Source: CAYMNU01 sp964391885 | GTDB taxonomy: Archaea > Altiarchaeota > Altiarchaeia > JAFGQM01 | Direction of reading: 5' to 3' | DNA: 16,746 bases | Assembly (NCBI GenBank): GCA_964391885.1 | Contig: CAYMNU010000014.1 | Coordinates: forward strand, 1-16,746 | Part shown: piece by piece, positions 6,893 through 13,432 of the stretch | Layout of the letters: every line of letters starts with the position of its first letter | Numbering within the stretch: position 1 is the first letter of the stretch | Made by a program: the position numbers and the translations under genes | The notes under the pieces: model-generated | The model's input: only the letters and a program-made list of their open reading frames with translations | Told to the model about the DNA's origin: nothing | Databases searched by the model: none

Positions 6893-7779
6893 CAGGCCAA
6901 TGCCTTCTTTGCTTGTGAAACCAAATCCTTGCTTCCGATGTATATGGGCGTCCTATGGGCAATCGCCAGAGGCTTTATGTCCAGGATGTTACGCTTCCCA
7001 TCGCTCGCCGCACCGCCCGCCTTGGTCATGATGAATGCCATGGGGTTGCACTCAATGACCAAACGCAGCTTGCCCTGAACTTTCTTCTTGTTGGCAGGGT
7101 AGAAGAATATCCCGCCGTAGGTAACTATCTGGTTTATGTCTCCAACGAAGGCCCCCCCGTAGCGCAGCTTGAGGCCCTGCTTGAAGTATTCGTCCATCAG
7201 CTTCGTGTCCTTCCTGCCCCAGCCGTCGTTGGCCCCGCCGAAGCTGTAGAGCTTGCCGGGCTTAGGGAGCATGATGCCCTCCTTGGCCAAAAAGAACTTC
7301 TTCGCAGCGTCATCATAGACAAACTCCGAGACCTTATCCGTGGCCATCACTATGCTGGTCAGCGGGCCGTACATGACGTAGAATGCAGCCAACATGTCTT
7401 TGCCCTTCTGGAGTATTGGCCCGTCGTCGTAGATGCCTATTATAGTGCCAAACATGTTGTTGCTTTTGATGTTGGATGAGCCGTCCAGCGGGTCCATGGT
7501 GACGATGTACCTGCCCTTGCCCATCGTGGCTTCTTCCTGCTCTTCGGAGAGGACGGCCTTCACCCTGCCCGTCTTCAATAGCTCTTTCGTGAGCACCTCG
7601 TCAGCCCAGACGTCCAGCTTCTGCTGGGTTTCGCCATAGACGTTTTTAGTGGTCGCAGCGCCGCGCTTCTCGGGAAAGGTCGCGCGCATGTCAGCCGAAA
7701 CCTGCGCTATCGTGAGTATAACTTCCTGCAAGCCCTTGTCCATCCCGGATACATATTTTTCCAAAGTCTTTCCGTCCAT
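6892..7779 (-). CDS. fbp: Fructose-1,6-bisphosphatase, class I
   Basis: This enzyme hydrolyses fructose 1,6-bisphosphate to fructose 6-phosphate, the committed step of gluconeogenesis. The 295 residues carry class I signatures: GETQQKLDVWAD (49-60), the metal-binding SEEQ (78-81) and DPLDGSS (96-102; D96 and D99), LRYGGAFVGD followed by GGIFFYP (205-228), and IECNPMA (242-248; metal ligand E243). Most archaea use the bifunctional FBPA/P or the class IV/V types, so a class I enzyme is less usual here and may have been acquired by transfer. A TATA-like A/T stretch at 7800-7815 lies about 29 nt upstream of the ATG on the minus strand. The gene is divergent from the aldolase, with a dyad between them, and is followed by a translationally coupled protein of unknown function. 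Confidence 0.95.
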   Translation of the reverse strand: MDGKTLEKYVSGMDKGLQEVILTIAQVSADMRATFPEKRGAATTKNVYGETQQKLDVWADEVLTKELLKTGRVKAVLSEEQEEATMGKGRYIVTMDPLDGSSNIKSNNMFGTIIGIYDDGPILQKGKDMLAAFYVMYGPLTSIVMATDKVSEFVYDDAAKKFFLAKEGIMLPKPGKLYSFGGANDGWGRKDTKLMDEYFKQGLKLRYGGAFVGDINQIVTYGGIFFYPANKKKVQGKLRLVIECNPMAFIMTKAGGAASDGKRNILDIKPLAIAHRTPIYIGSKDLVSQAKKALA

Positions 7780-7799
7780 TTTAAGCCATGTTTTTACTG

Positions 7800-7816
7800 A
7801 TTATAATTTATATGAG
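7800..7816 (-). promoter_or_regulatory. TATA region of fbp
   Basis: On the minus strand this reads CATATAAATTATAATC. It is centred about 29 nt before the fbp start, the usual distance for an archaeal TATA box driving a transcript with almost no leader. Confidence 0.55.
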
Positions 7817-7829
7817 TTCGGTAAAAAGA

Positions 7830-7848
7830 CGTCGCAAATGTTGCGACG
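7830..7848. promoter_or_regulatory. Operator-like dyad between fbp and the aldolase gene
   Basis: CGTCGCAA-ATG-TTGCGACG is a perfect inverted repeat with 8-bp arms. It is G+C-rich within an A/T-rich spacer. It lies 2 bp upstream of the aldolase TATA region and 14 bp from the fbp TATA region, well placed to control both. The sequence does not match the TrmBL1 motif (TATCAC-N5-GTGATA) that I know for archaeal sugar genes. Confidence 0.6.
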
Positions 7849-7850
7849 AT

Positions 7851-7864
7851 GATTTTTATTATCC
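7851..7864 (+). promoter_or_regulatory. TATA box of the aldolase gene
   Basis: GATTTTTATTATCC is centred about 34 nt upstream of the aldolase ATG, giving a leader of only a few bases. The operator-like dyad abuts it on the upstream side, where an activator or the BRE/TFB contact would sit. Confidence 0.55.
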
Positions 7865-7891
7865 TAATAGTTAATGTCCCAGTAAACAAAA

Positions 7892-8821
7892 ATGGACCTC
7901 AAAATAACAGAAAAGGATGTCCTGGTTCCGGCCGCGGTTCCAGAGAACGCAAGGAAGGAGTATGTTAAGAATTATATGGAGATCACGAAGGGTACGGGAA
8001 GGCTTATGCTCTTCGCTGGAGACCAGAAAGTGGAGCACATGAACAATGATTTCTACGGCGAAGGCATCGCAAAGGACGATGCAGTCCCGGAGCATCTGTT
8101 CAGGATAGCTTCGGGCTCTGAAATCGGCGTTTTTGCAACGCAAATAGGCCTGGTTTCTTCATACGGCTATGATTATCCGGACGTGGCATATCTCATAAAG
8201 TTGAATTCGAAGACCAACCTAGTCAAATCAATAGACCCGATAAGCGGGCAGTGGCTGAGTGTGAACCAGATAGTGGAGTTCAAGAAGAATAATCCCAAGC
8301 TGAAGGTGGTTGCTGTAGGCTATACTATATACCTGGGCAGCGAGTACGAGAAAGACATGCTCAAGGAAGCCGCCAACATCGTTTATGAAGCGCATAAGAA
8401 CGGATTGGTAGTGGTGATTTGGATATACCCAAGGGGCAAAGGAGTCCCTGACGAGAAAGACCCACACCTTATAGCGGGAGCCACAGGTGTTGCAGCATGC
8501 ATCGGTGCGGATTTCGTAAAGGTCAACTGGCCCAAGAAGGAGGGTGCAGACATGCCCGAGCTCTTCAAAGAAGCGGTCGCATCAGGAGGACGGACTAAGG
8601 TAGTCTGTGCAGGAGGCAGCTCCACTGATGTCAGGAAATTCCTCCAGCGCCTGCATGACCAGATTTACATAAGCGGTGCCTGGGGCAATGCCACCGGGCG
8701 GAACATCCATCAAAAGCCGCTTAAAGAGGCAATCGCCATGTGCAACGCCGTGTCGGCGATAACCCTGCATGGTAAAAGTGTGGACGAGGCGATGGAAGAA
8801 TACGAAAAAGACTGCAAGTAA
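7892..8821 (+). CDS. fba: Class I fructose-bisphosphate aldolase, archaeal (DhnA/DeoC-like) type
   Basis: This enzyme reversibly cleaves fructose 1,6-bisphosphate to dihydroxyacetone phosphate and glyceraldehyde 3-phosphate via a Schiff base. The 309-residue TIM-barrel protein has LFAGDQKVEH (D44), IWIYPRG (Y179) and GADFVKVNWP, where K210 is the expected Schiff-base lysine. The phosphate-binding glycines CAGGSS (239-244) and SGAWGNATGRN (261-271) are also present. It is longer than the about 260-residue Thermoproteus-type enzyme and fits the longer archaeal subgroup. Some relatives act on other sugar phosphates in aromatic amino-acid synthesis, but the neighbouring fbp gene favours the gluconeogenic role. 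Its own promoter lies at 7851-7864, and it ends 2 nt before a convergent small gene. Confidence 0.9.
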   Translation: MDLKITEKDVLVPAAVPENARKEYVKNYMEITKGTGRLMLFAGDQKVEHMNNDFYGEGIAKDDAVPEHLFRIASGSEIGVFATQIGLVSSYGYDYPDVAYLIKLNSKTNLVKSIDPISGQWLSVNQIVEFKKNNPKLKVVAVGYTIYLGSEYEKDMLKEAANIVYEAHKNGLVVVIWIYPRGKGVPDEKDPHLIAGATGVAACIGADFVKVNWPKKEGADMPELFKEAVASGGRTKVVCAGGSSTDVRKFLQRLHDQIYISGAWGNATGRNIHQKPLKEAIAMCNAVSAITLHGKSVDEAMEEYEKDCK

Positions 8822-8823
8822 GG

Positions 8824-8994
8824 CTATCCGTCGCCCTTGGCAAGCCCCTGCACAAGCTTCTTGACGTCATGCTCGTCGCAGGGGTTACTTGCGCCTTGTT
8901 TCACCCGAGATAGCCTGTCCGCTATTTTGGACCGCTCTTCGGCTTGTTCGGGCTTTTCTTTTGCTTTTCTGCGCTTGAGCAGAGGAAACTTCAT
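8824..8994 (-). CDS. Small charged protein, 56 aa, probably leaderless
   Basis: This is a 56-residue frame beginning MKFPLLKRRKAKEK and ending VQGLAKGDG. It is lysine/arginine-rich, with one cysteine and a helical profile throughout, no signal peptide and no recognised domain. The stop is 2 nt from the convergent aldolase stop, giving tight gene packing. On the minus strand GTTTTAATTC (9014-9023) is centred about 25 nt upstream of the ATG, the standard distance for a leaderless archaeal mRNA. A terminator for the preceding minus-strand gene lies further upstream, so this gene is likely transcribed alone. Function is unknown. Promoter spacing and the exact fit to the neighbouring gene are the main support. 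Confidence 0.55.
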   Translation of the reverse strand: MKFPLLKRRKAKEKPEQAEERSKIADRLSRVKQGASNPCDEHDVKKLVQGLAKGDG

Positions 8995-9012
8995 ACTATA
9001 ATTTTGGGAAAG

Positions 9013-9027
9013 AGAATTAAAACACCA
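9013..9027 (-). promoter_or_regulatory. TATA box of the 56-aa gene
   Basis: On the minus strand this reads GGTGTTTTAATTCTC. It is centred about 25-26 nt before the ATG at 8994, suggesting transcription starts at or next to the start codon. Confidence 0.45.
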
Positions 9028-9060
9028 TGGTGCGCAAGGGCTTGGCTGAGTCGCTGGTTC

Positions 9061-9097
9061 GATAAGAAGATAGAAAGGGACGCGGGGATATCCCGCG
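9061..9097 (-). terminator. Terminator of the secreted-protein gene
   Basis: CGCGGG (9081-9086) and CCCGCG (9092-9097) form a 6-bp stem with a 5-nt loop. On the minus strand a pyrimidine-rich tail follows (TCCCTTTCTATCTTC). It begins 13 nt after the stop codon at 9111. Confidence 0.55.
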
Positions 9098-9110
9098 ACC
9101 TTGCTATTGC

Positions 9111-9940
9111 TTACTGCACATACATGGCGCAGACAAGAGACTTAGAGAAGGGGAACTGCAAAGCGCAGAACCTGTCGGGGTGTCTCCCACCCGACTGGCA
9201 GTCCTCGTCGGTCTCGCACCATCTGCTTAAGTAGATTATCCGCGGTGCGAGCTTTTGGACGACTGCATCGTTGAAGATAGTCGAGAAGCGAGCTACAGAG
9301 AAGCCGGTCTCGTTGCCCTCGCCTGTCTCGTTTGCCTGGTCATCGAGAGCGCGCTCTATCTTAGCCTTTGTGCAGGCAGCAAGGAGGCCTTGGGGGGAAG
9401 AAAGGTCGCTGTACTCGATTCCACAGTCGTCGGAGTAAGACGCCCACCAGCCCCTGGATGCCATTGGAATCTTCTTGCGCATCGGGCCGGTTTGTTCAAC
9501 TTCCTGGCATCTTCGGTAGGTGAAGCCACCGCCTTTTTTCTCTTCGGCGGTGCTTTTAGGTTTTCCGCCGCCTCCGCTTTCCCAGAAGCTGAAGGTGACG
9601 TCCCAGAGGCCGTGGTTATCGGTCTGTAGGCATAAGTCCACGCCAGGCAGATTGTCCATATTACCCTCTAAGCAAGGTAAATTTTTATCAAGCTCGCTCT
9701 GCCAACCTGTGGCATCATCACATGGACCGCAAGCCCAGCTTATCGAATCAAAGCCTTCATTATATATAGATTTAGTAGTCTTACGCGTCAGGACACAGCC
9801 CCGCTATCATCAAAGCAGTCCAAGACTGAGCCGTCAGAACCGCTCGGATTCGTATGCGTCTTGCAAACCGTCCTGGCATCCGCCAGGGTCATCATACCCA
9901 AGATTAAAACACCCACAAATACTAGAGAAATCAGTTTCAT
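9111..9940 (-). pseudogene. Secreted 14-cysteine protein gene with a frameshift
   Basis: Two minus-strand frames make one protein. The first (9940-9788, 50 codons) starts MKLISLVFVGVLILG, a clear signal peptide ending near ADA, and stops at TGA 9790-9788. The second frame is open from 9803 to the TAA at 9111. It has no start codon before an internal ATG at 9659 and continues the same cysteine-rich character (SWACGPCDD, CETDEDC). Adding one G to the GGGG run at 9802-9799 joins them as SGGCVLTRK, giving 276 residues with 14 mature cysteines, an even number suited to disulfides. There is no membrane helix after the signal peptide. The second frame is well preserved, so this may be a recent mutation, a phase-variable homopolymer, a -1 recoding site or a sequencing error. 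A TATA box at 9966-9976 and GAGG before the ATG look functional. The family is not recognised. Confidence 0.75.
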
Positions 9941-9965
9941 TTTTCCTCTGTTTTTTTGTTAAAGG

Positions 9966-9976
9966 TTTAAAAATAG
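9966..9976 (-). promoter_or_regulatory. TATA box of the frameshifted secreted-protein gene
   Basis: CTATTTTTAAA on the minus strand lies about 31 nt before the ATG at 9940. GAGG sits 5 nt before that ATG as a ribosome-binding site. An intact promoter and ribosome-binding site argue that the gene is still expressed. Confidence 0.5.
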
Positions 9977-10040
9977 AATTCAGTTAGGCATGATGCCTAA
10001 GCACCCGCTTGTCTTGTAAACCCCCGTAAAAGAAAAAAGA

Positions 10041-10739
10041 CTAGCTATCGGGATATGGCTTGCTTCCGCATTTAGAGCAGAAGGATGCGCCTGAAGAGAG
10101 CGAGGAGCCGCAGACAGGGCAGAATGCCTGACCAGACGAGGGTTTAGTGGACGCCATTTTATCTCCTCTGTATTTCACAAGAGCTAATGCGATTATCACT
10201 GCGGCGACTGCAAGAATCACAAGCGCGGAGATCGTGGCGTCATGGCCGGCTTCGATATCCAAAGGATGCTGTAAGGCATCACTACCGCCCACGTCGACGC
10301 CCAGCATAATCTCGATATCGCCGTGGCCCATGTTTTCAGGGTAGAAACCCGGAAAAATCTCGTGGAGCGTGTCGTATTCCAGCTCGGCCATCCCCTCCTG
10401 CCCGTCGGCCGTGTAGATTATCGCAAGCGCCCGGTGCAGCTCGGGGAGGTCGTATGCGTAGGGGTCCGATTCCCTCGCATCCTCGGTTGCGGCTATGGCA
10501 AGATGTCTCAGTCGCTCGTCGCCGGTCTGCTGATAGCTGTAGGCATATGCGAGGGCGATTCCGGCATGCGCATGGGTCATTTCGGGATCTTTCTCTAGGG
10601 CCTTTTCGAAAGATGCTATAGCCGAGCTGTAATCCTCGTTAGTTAGGTGCGTGTATCCCTCCAGGTAGCTCTCCAATGCGCCCTCCGCGCATGCACCCCC
10701 CAGAAGGAGGGTAACCATGATTATTACACGCAGTTTCAT
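10041..10739 (-). CDS. Exported TPR protein with a membrane anchor and C-terminal zinc ribbon
   Basis: This 232-residue protein has four visible parts. An N-terminal signal peptide (residues 1-20) ends near CAEGA. TPR-like helical repeats (about 22-130) include NEDYSSAIASFEKALEKDPEMTHAHAGIALAYA, the standard TPR pattern. One transmembrane helix lies at 170-190 (LVILAVAAVIIALALV), followed by KYRGDK. The C-terminal zinc ribbon is C207-P-V-C210 and C221-S-K-C224. With a cleaved signal peptide and one later helix, the TPR domain should be outside and the ribbon in the cytoplasm, which would make it a sensor or scaffold across the membrane. GGAC is only a poor lipobox, so lipid attachment is doubtful. 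The ATG overlaps the stop of the upstream Cys-rich gene by four bases, so the two are co-expressed and may act together. Function is unknown. Confidence 0.85.
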   Translation of the reverse strand: MKLRVIIMVTLLLGGACAEGALESYLEGYTHLTNEDYSSAIASFEKALEKDPEMTHAHAGIALAYAYSYQQTGDERLRHLAIAATEDARESDPYAYDLPELHRALAIIYTADGQEGMAELEYDTLHEIFPGFYPENMGHGDIEIMLGVDVGGSDALQHPLDIEAGHDATISALVILAVAAVIIALALVKYRGDKMASTKPSSGQAFCPVCGSSLSSGASFCSKCGSKPYPDS

Positions 10740-11857
10740 GATGTCAGCTCCTTGAACCTCTCTTTTATCTCTTTGTTCCTGTCATACAGTTTCCCTATCT
10801 CCTTATCGATGTCCTGTATCGCCCGTATTTGCGCGCCGAGTATTTCCTCGTCGCTCATCTCTTGGGGGTTCTCGAAGTGCTTGCGAATTATGCTTTTGGC
10901 AGCAGTTGAGAGAAGATCCAGGGGGTTCGTGGTTATGGAAGCGTCGAAGAGCATGAACTTCGCCAGCCTCTTTGCCCAATTATGCCTGAAGAAGCGCTGC
11001 AATATCAGGCGCCCCTCGCTGAGCTTTGATATCTCCTCGAGGTTCTCACGGTACTCATTCTTTAGCTCTTCTATTAGCGGGCTCAGCGCAACGCATCCTC
11101 TAAAATCGGCTCTCGAAGGGCTTATGTCTTCGGGCATGTCGCTCAGGCATGATGTCCCGGGTGGGCAAATGCAGTCGGCGCAGCTCATGCAGTTTTCCAT
11201 AAGCGGCTCGCATACTCCGTTTCCGCATATAGGAGAACAGTCCTCTGGACAATTGTAGCTGTCCTCCCAGCCGCTGCATTTGCCGTCGCCACAAAGGTCC
11301 GCGGGTTTGAGAGTAGTATTGATTGGTTGTATATAATCATCAGGAAGCCAGGAGTCGCAGCCGGAAAGCAAGGCGTGGGATTCTTCACAGCACTCGGTCG
11401 CTATCAGGCCGTAAACGCAAGGGCCCTTAAAGCCCCAATAGCTGGTGGAGCCATCGAGGCCGTCGCTTTCTACTGTACGGCGGCTCAGGTCCGAAACCTC
11501 TTTGCTTATGTCTGAGCAGGGCTTGGTGCATTCAAAGTAGTCGCCGGCGCTGAAATTACAGGCGTCTCTGCACTCTTTGGCCCGTTTTTCCAGCCGGGCT
11601 ATCTCGACCATATCGCCAATTATATCTATCACACCTTGGTCATTATAGCAGTCCGCATATTTCTCGCATATGTCCTTGCCATACCCAAAGGGACCGATAA
11701 AGAAGTCGAAGCTGGCATAGTACTCACAGGTCGGCTCATCGAATAGAAGCTCCTCGCAGTATTGATTAACACGGGACAAGGAAGCTGACGCACCCATGAC
11801 CAGGATTATGCAAAAGGGGGCCAGTAAAAGGGCAGATGAGATTGCGTTCTTTTTCAT
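10736..11857 (-). CDS. Secreted cysteine-rich protein with CGxGxC repeats
   Basis: This is a 373-residue exported protein. The signal peptide covers residues 1-25 (SSALLLAPFCIILVMGASA). The mature part has 24 cysteines, an even number, mostly in the first 230 residues. The central module has two CG[DN]G[KV]C motifs (189-194 and 211-216), each followed by acidic residues and further cysteines (NCPEDC, CMSCADC). This is the small disulfide repeat often seen in secreted archaeal and bacterial proteins. The last 110 residues lack cysteine after C255, are strongly helical, and end in a likely coiled coil (about 335-373). It probably acts on the cell surface, where the helical tail could bind a partner. 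The TPR/zinc-ribbon gene follows with an ATGA overlap. A TATA-like box (GCTTTTTACAC, near 11895-11905 on the minus strand) precedes it. Confidence 0.85.
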   Translation of the reverse strand: MKKNAISSALLLAPFCIILVMGASASLSRVNQYCEELLFDEPTCEYYASFDFFIGPFGYGKDICEKYADCYNDQGVIDIIGDMVEIARLEKRAKECRDACNFSAGDYFECTKPCSDISKEVSDLSRRTVESDGLDGSTSYWGFKGPCVYGLIATECCEESHALLSGCDSWLPDDYIQPINTTLKPADLCGDGKCSGWEDSYNCPEDCSPICGNGVCEPLMENCMSCADCICPPGTSCLSDMPEDISPSRADFRGCVALSPLIEELKNEYRENLEEISKLSEGRLILQRFFRHNWAKRLAKFMLFDASITTNPLDLLSTAAKSIIRKHFENPQEMSDEEILGAQIRAIQDIDKEIGKLYDRNKEIKERFKELTS

Positions 11858-12024
11858 CTTTCAATGCGCTTTATTCTTAATGATAACAGTGTAAAAAGCT
11901 TTTGCTTGCGTGAAAAAGGGCTTTCTGAAGGCTGGATTGTATGCAGATAAAGAGAGCATGTGCGCAGTTCGCTGAAGGGCGTACTAGGTCGTACGACCTG
12001 CTACACCTTTTGGTAGCGAAGACC

Positions 12025-12084
12025 CGAGACTGAAAACCCTGCGAAGCAGAGAGCCCCGAAAACCTTGGAATCCCTTTGTCGGGG
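12025..12084. repeat. Intergenic motif copy 1 (shared with 13433-13490)
   Basis: The 15-nt string CGAGACTGAAAACCC occurs here (12025-12039) and at 13433-13447. In both places a small hairpin and then AGAGCCCC follow (here CTGC-GAA-GCAG, then AGAGCCCC at 12049-12056). CCCCGA (12053-12058) can pair with TCGGGG just downstream. The 279-bp gap 11858-12136 also holds a 14-bp palindrome AGGTCGTACGACCT (near 11985-11998) and GCTAC...GTAGC. This suggests a structured RNA or a degenerate repeat family. The strand is uncertain. Confidence 0.45.
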
Positions 12085-12102
12085 GAAGTGGCCGAGAAAC
12101 TT

Positions 12103-12112
12103 CATTTTTATC
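12103..12112 (+). promoter_or_regulatory. TATA box of the second toxin-antitoxin pair
   Basis: CATTTTTATC is centred about 29 nt upstream of the antitoxin ATG at 12137, fitting a nearly leaderless transcript. An upstream in-frame ATG at 12065 would put coding sequence across this promoter and the repeat region, so 12137 is preferred. Confidence 0.5.
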
Positions 12113-12136
12113 TCTGCTTACACTAAATATGTTAAG

Positions 12137-12349
12137 ATGAGTGAGTTTAAGGTTCATGTCCCAAAATCGCTTGAAGGCGAGAAGAAATCGATAGAGATAA
12201 AGGTAGGTGAGATGATTTCCCTTGAGGAAAAAAAGAAACTTTTGTCTGACTTTATCGACAAGGCCATGGAGGGGGCCAAACAGCTCAGCGATGAAGAGCT
12301 TGTCGAGATGGGCCGTGAACTAAAGAGGTCTAATGCAGTAGCACAATGA
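12137..12349 (+). CDS. Antitoxin partner of a PIN toxin, 70 aa
   Basis: This is a 70-residue, highly charged helical protein (MSEFKVHVPKSLEG...) directly ahead of a PIN-domain toxin, with a four-base ATGA overlap. The start resembles an N-terminal strand followed by lysine/glutamate-rich helices (SLEEKKKLLSDFIDKAMEGAKQLSDEELVEMGRELKRS), which would wrap the toxin. No clear DNA-binding motif is visible, and unlike the first vapBC operon there is no obvious dyad at the promoter. The frame extends upstream to an ATG at 12065, but the TATA box at 12103-12112 and the unlikely N-terminal sequence favour the ATG at 12137. The antitoxin role rests on position, size and overlap. Confidence 0.75.
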   Translation: MSEFKVHVPKSLEGEKKSIEIKVGEMISLEEKKKLLSDFIDKAMEGAKQLSDEELVEMGRELKRSNAVAQ

Positions 12350-12759
12350 AGCTGGTAATCGACACTAATGAGATATTCTCATTCTTCAATTCGAGATCAA
12401 AGGCTAGAGATATTGTTCTAAGGTCAGATGTGGAGTTATTTGCCCCGGAGTTTGCAATCACCGAGATAGAGAGGCATAAGGGGGATATTCGGGAAAGGTT
12501 CGCTCTCTCGGAGATGCAATACTCTTTAATCAAGAACCTTTTGGATACTGTGATAACATTCTGCGGAAAAGATAAATACTCTGAGTATATAGATATTGCT
12601 GAGGGTGTTTCTCCAGACCCAGAGGACAGCGATTTCTTCGCACTTGCAATGAGCAGGAACTGTCCTATCTGGTCAGAGGACAGACTGCTCAAGGAACAAG
12701 ATAGGGTGAAGGTTTACACTACGACCGAGCTTATGGGGATTATTGAGTGGATAAGTTAA
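12346..12759 (+). CDS. PIN-domain toxin (PIN_2-like)
   Basis: This is a predicted Mg-dependent RNase of the PIN superfamily, 137 residues long. The acidic active-site residues are D6 (VIDTNEI), E40 (ITEIERH), D91/D94/D96 (DPEDSDFFALAM) and D112 (IWSEDRL). The combination CPIWSEDRLLKEQ near the end and TTTEL in the tail is typical of the PIN_2 type rather than the classical VapC at 5952-6341. The start overlaps the antitoxin stop by ATGA. The gene ends 15 nt before the stop of the convergent RelE-type toxin, so two toxin genes face each other. The active site looks complete. The RNA target is not known. Confidence 0.85.
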   Translation: MKLVIDTNEIFSFFNSRSKARDIVLRSDVELFAPEFAITEIERHKGDIRERFALSEMQYSLIKNLLDTVITFCGKDKYSEYIDIAEGVSPDPEDSDFFALAMSRNCPIWSEDRLLKEQDRVKVYTTTELMGIIEWIS

Positions 12760-12774
12760 GTTCAGGGAAGTGGC

Positions 12775-13110
12775 TCAACTGAACCCAAACTTCCTGTCGT
12801 ATTCCTTATGAGTCATCCACTCCAGTATCACGGAGACTATCAGGAGCTTTTCACCCACTACCGTGTAAATCAGCCCCCAGGAATCATTCAGGTCATATAC
12901 CTTGAGGTTCTCGACCCCGTATTTCTTGATATATTCTTTTGGTATGAGCTTCAGGCGCACCCTTTCGCCCATGAAAGGATCTTTCTCTAGCTTATCTATA
13001 GCTCTGACTATCATGTCGTAGACCTCCCTTTCTTCACCCCTTCCTTTAGCAAGTACATCGAATGCCGCCTTAAGTTCCTTGCTGGCGAAATGGACTTCTA
13101 TTCGTTTCAT
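12775..13110 (-). CDS. relE: RelE/ParE-family toxin
   Basis: This is a 111-residue toxin of the RelE/ParE superfamily, which generally cleaves mRNA in the ribosome or poisons gyrase. The N-terminal helices (ELKAAFDVLAKGRGEEREVYDMIVRAIDKL) and PFMGERV are followed by the strand-rich core NLKVYDLNDSWGLIYTVVG. The C-terminal ILEWMTHKEYDRKFGF carries the H-x-x-Y-x-x-x-F-G pattern usual in archaeal RelE-like toxins. The basic and aromatic residues expected for RNase activity are present. The start overlaps the stop of the preceding antitoxin (ATGA, 13107-13110). It is convergent with the PIN toxin, and transcripts from both sides may overlap at their 3' ends. Confidence 0.85.
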   Translation of the reverse strand: MKRIEVHFASKELKAAFDVLAKGRGEEREVYDMIVRAIDKLEKDPFMGERVRLKLIPKEYIKKYGVENLKVYDLNDSWGLIYTVVGEKLLIVSVILEWMTHKEYDRKFGFS

Positions 13111-13358
13111 CTTGCTTTCACTGAACTTTCCAGTAGCTTGGGATTATGGGTCCAGAGTATGGTTCCATCCTTGTCAAACGCTATTTTTCCGGAGTCCTCC
13201 AGATAGTCCAGTATTAAGTTGAATGTTTGGTACATCATCTTTTTTGGCAACTGCATCCAAAGCTGCCGCTTGCTTGGGTATTCCCCGCTGTTCTTCAGCG
13301 TCTCCTCGACCATCATCACAGTGTCAAGTCTTGGATAGTGTAGTACCTGAGATTCCAT
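13107..13358 (-). CDS. Antitoxin of the RelE-type pair, winged-helix-like, 83 aa
   Basis: This is an 83-residue protein ahead of the RelE-type toxin with a four-base overlap. The middle (YPSKRQLWMQLPKKMMYQTFNLILDYLEDSGKIAFDKDGTILWT) reads as helix-turn-helix followed by a beta wing (GKIAFDKDGTILW), a small winged-helix domain of the MarR/ArsR sort. This differs from RelB ribbon-helix-helix antitoxins but is a known partner type for archaeal RelE-like toxins. It probably represses its own promoter through the long inverted repeat at 13362-13392, whose inner arms overlap the likely TATA box about 20-25 nt before the ATG. The role is inferred from domain type, position and operator. Confidence 0.8.
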   Translation of the reverse strand: MESQVLHYPRLDTVMMVEETLKNSGEYPSKRQLWMQLPKKMMYQTFNLILDYLEDSGKIAFDKDGTILWTHNPKLLESSVKAR

Positions 13359-13361
13359 TGT

Positions 13362-13392
13362 TAATAAACTTATATATTATATAAGTTTGTTA
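13362..13392. promoter_or_regulatory. Operator/promoter inverted repeat of the RelE-type operon
   Basis: AAACTTATATA (13366-13376) and TATATAAGTTT (13378-13388) are perfect 11-bp arms around a single T. The symmetry extends to 13362-13392 with one mismatch. The A/T core doubles as a TATA box for the antitoxin gene on the minus strand. A second A/T box, TTATATATAAATG (13390-13402), could fire on the plus strand toward the structured RNA. Confidence 0.7.
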
Positions 13393-13432
13393 TATATAAA
13401 TGTGTAGGGTAAACCCGAATTCTTAGTCCTGG

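Noticed and set aside
9111..9659. The downstream frame as an independent gene starting at ATG 9659
   Set aside because: The same open frame continues upstream with matching cysteine-rich sequence to the frameshift point, and no promoter lies directly before 9659.
12065..12136. Upstream ATG extending the second antitoxin by 24 residues
   Set aside because: It would make the TATA box and repeat region coding; the ATG at 12137 has correct promoter spacing.
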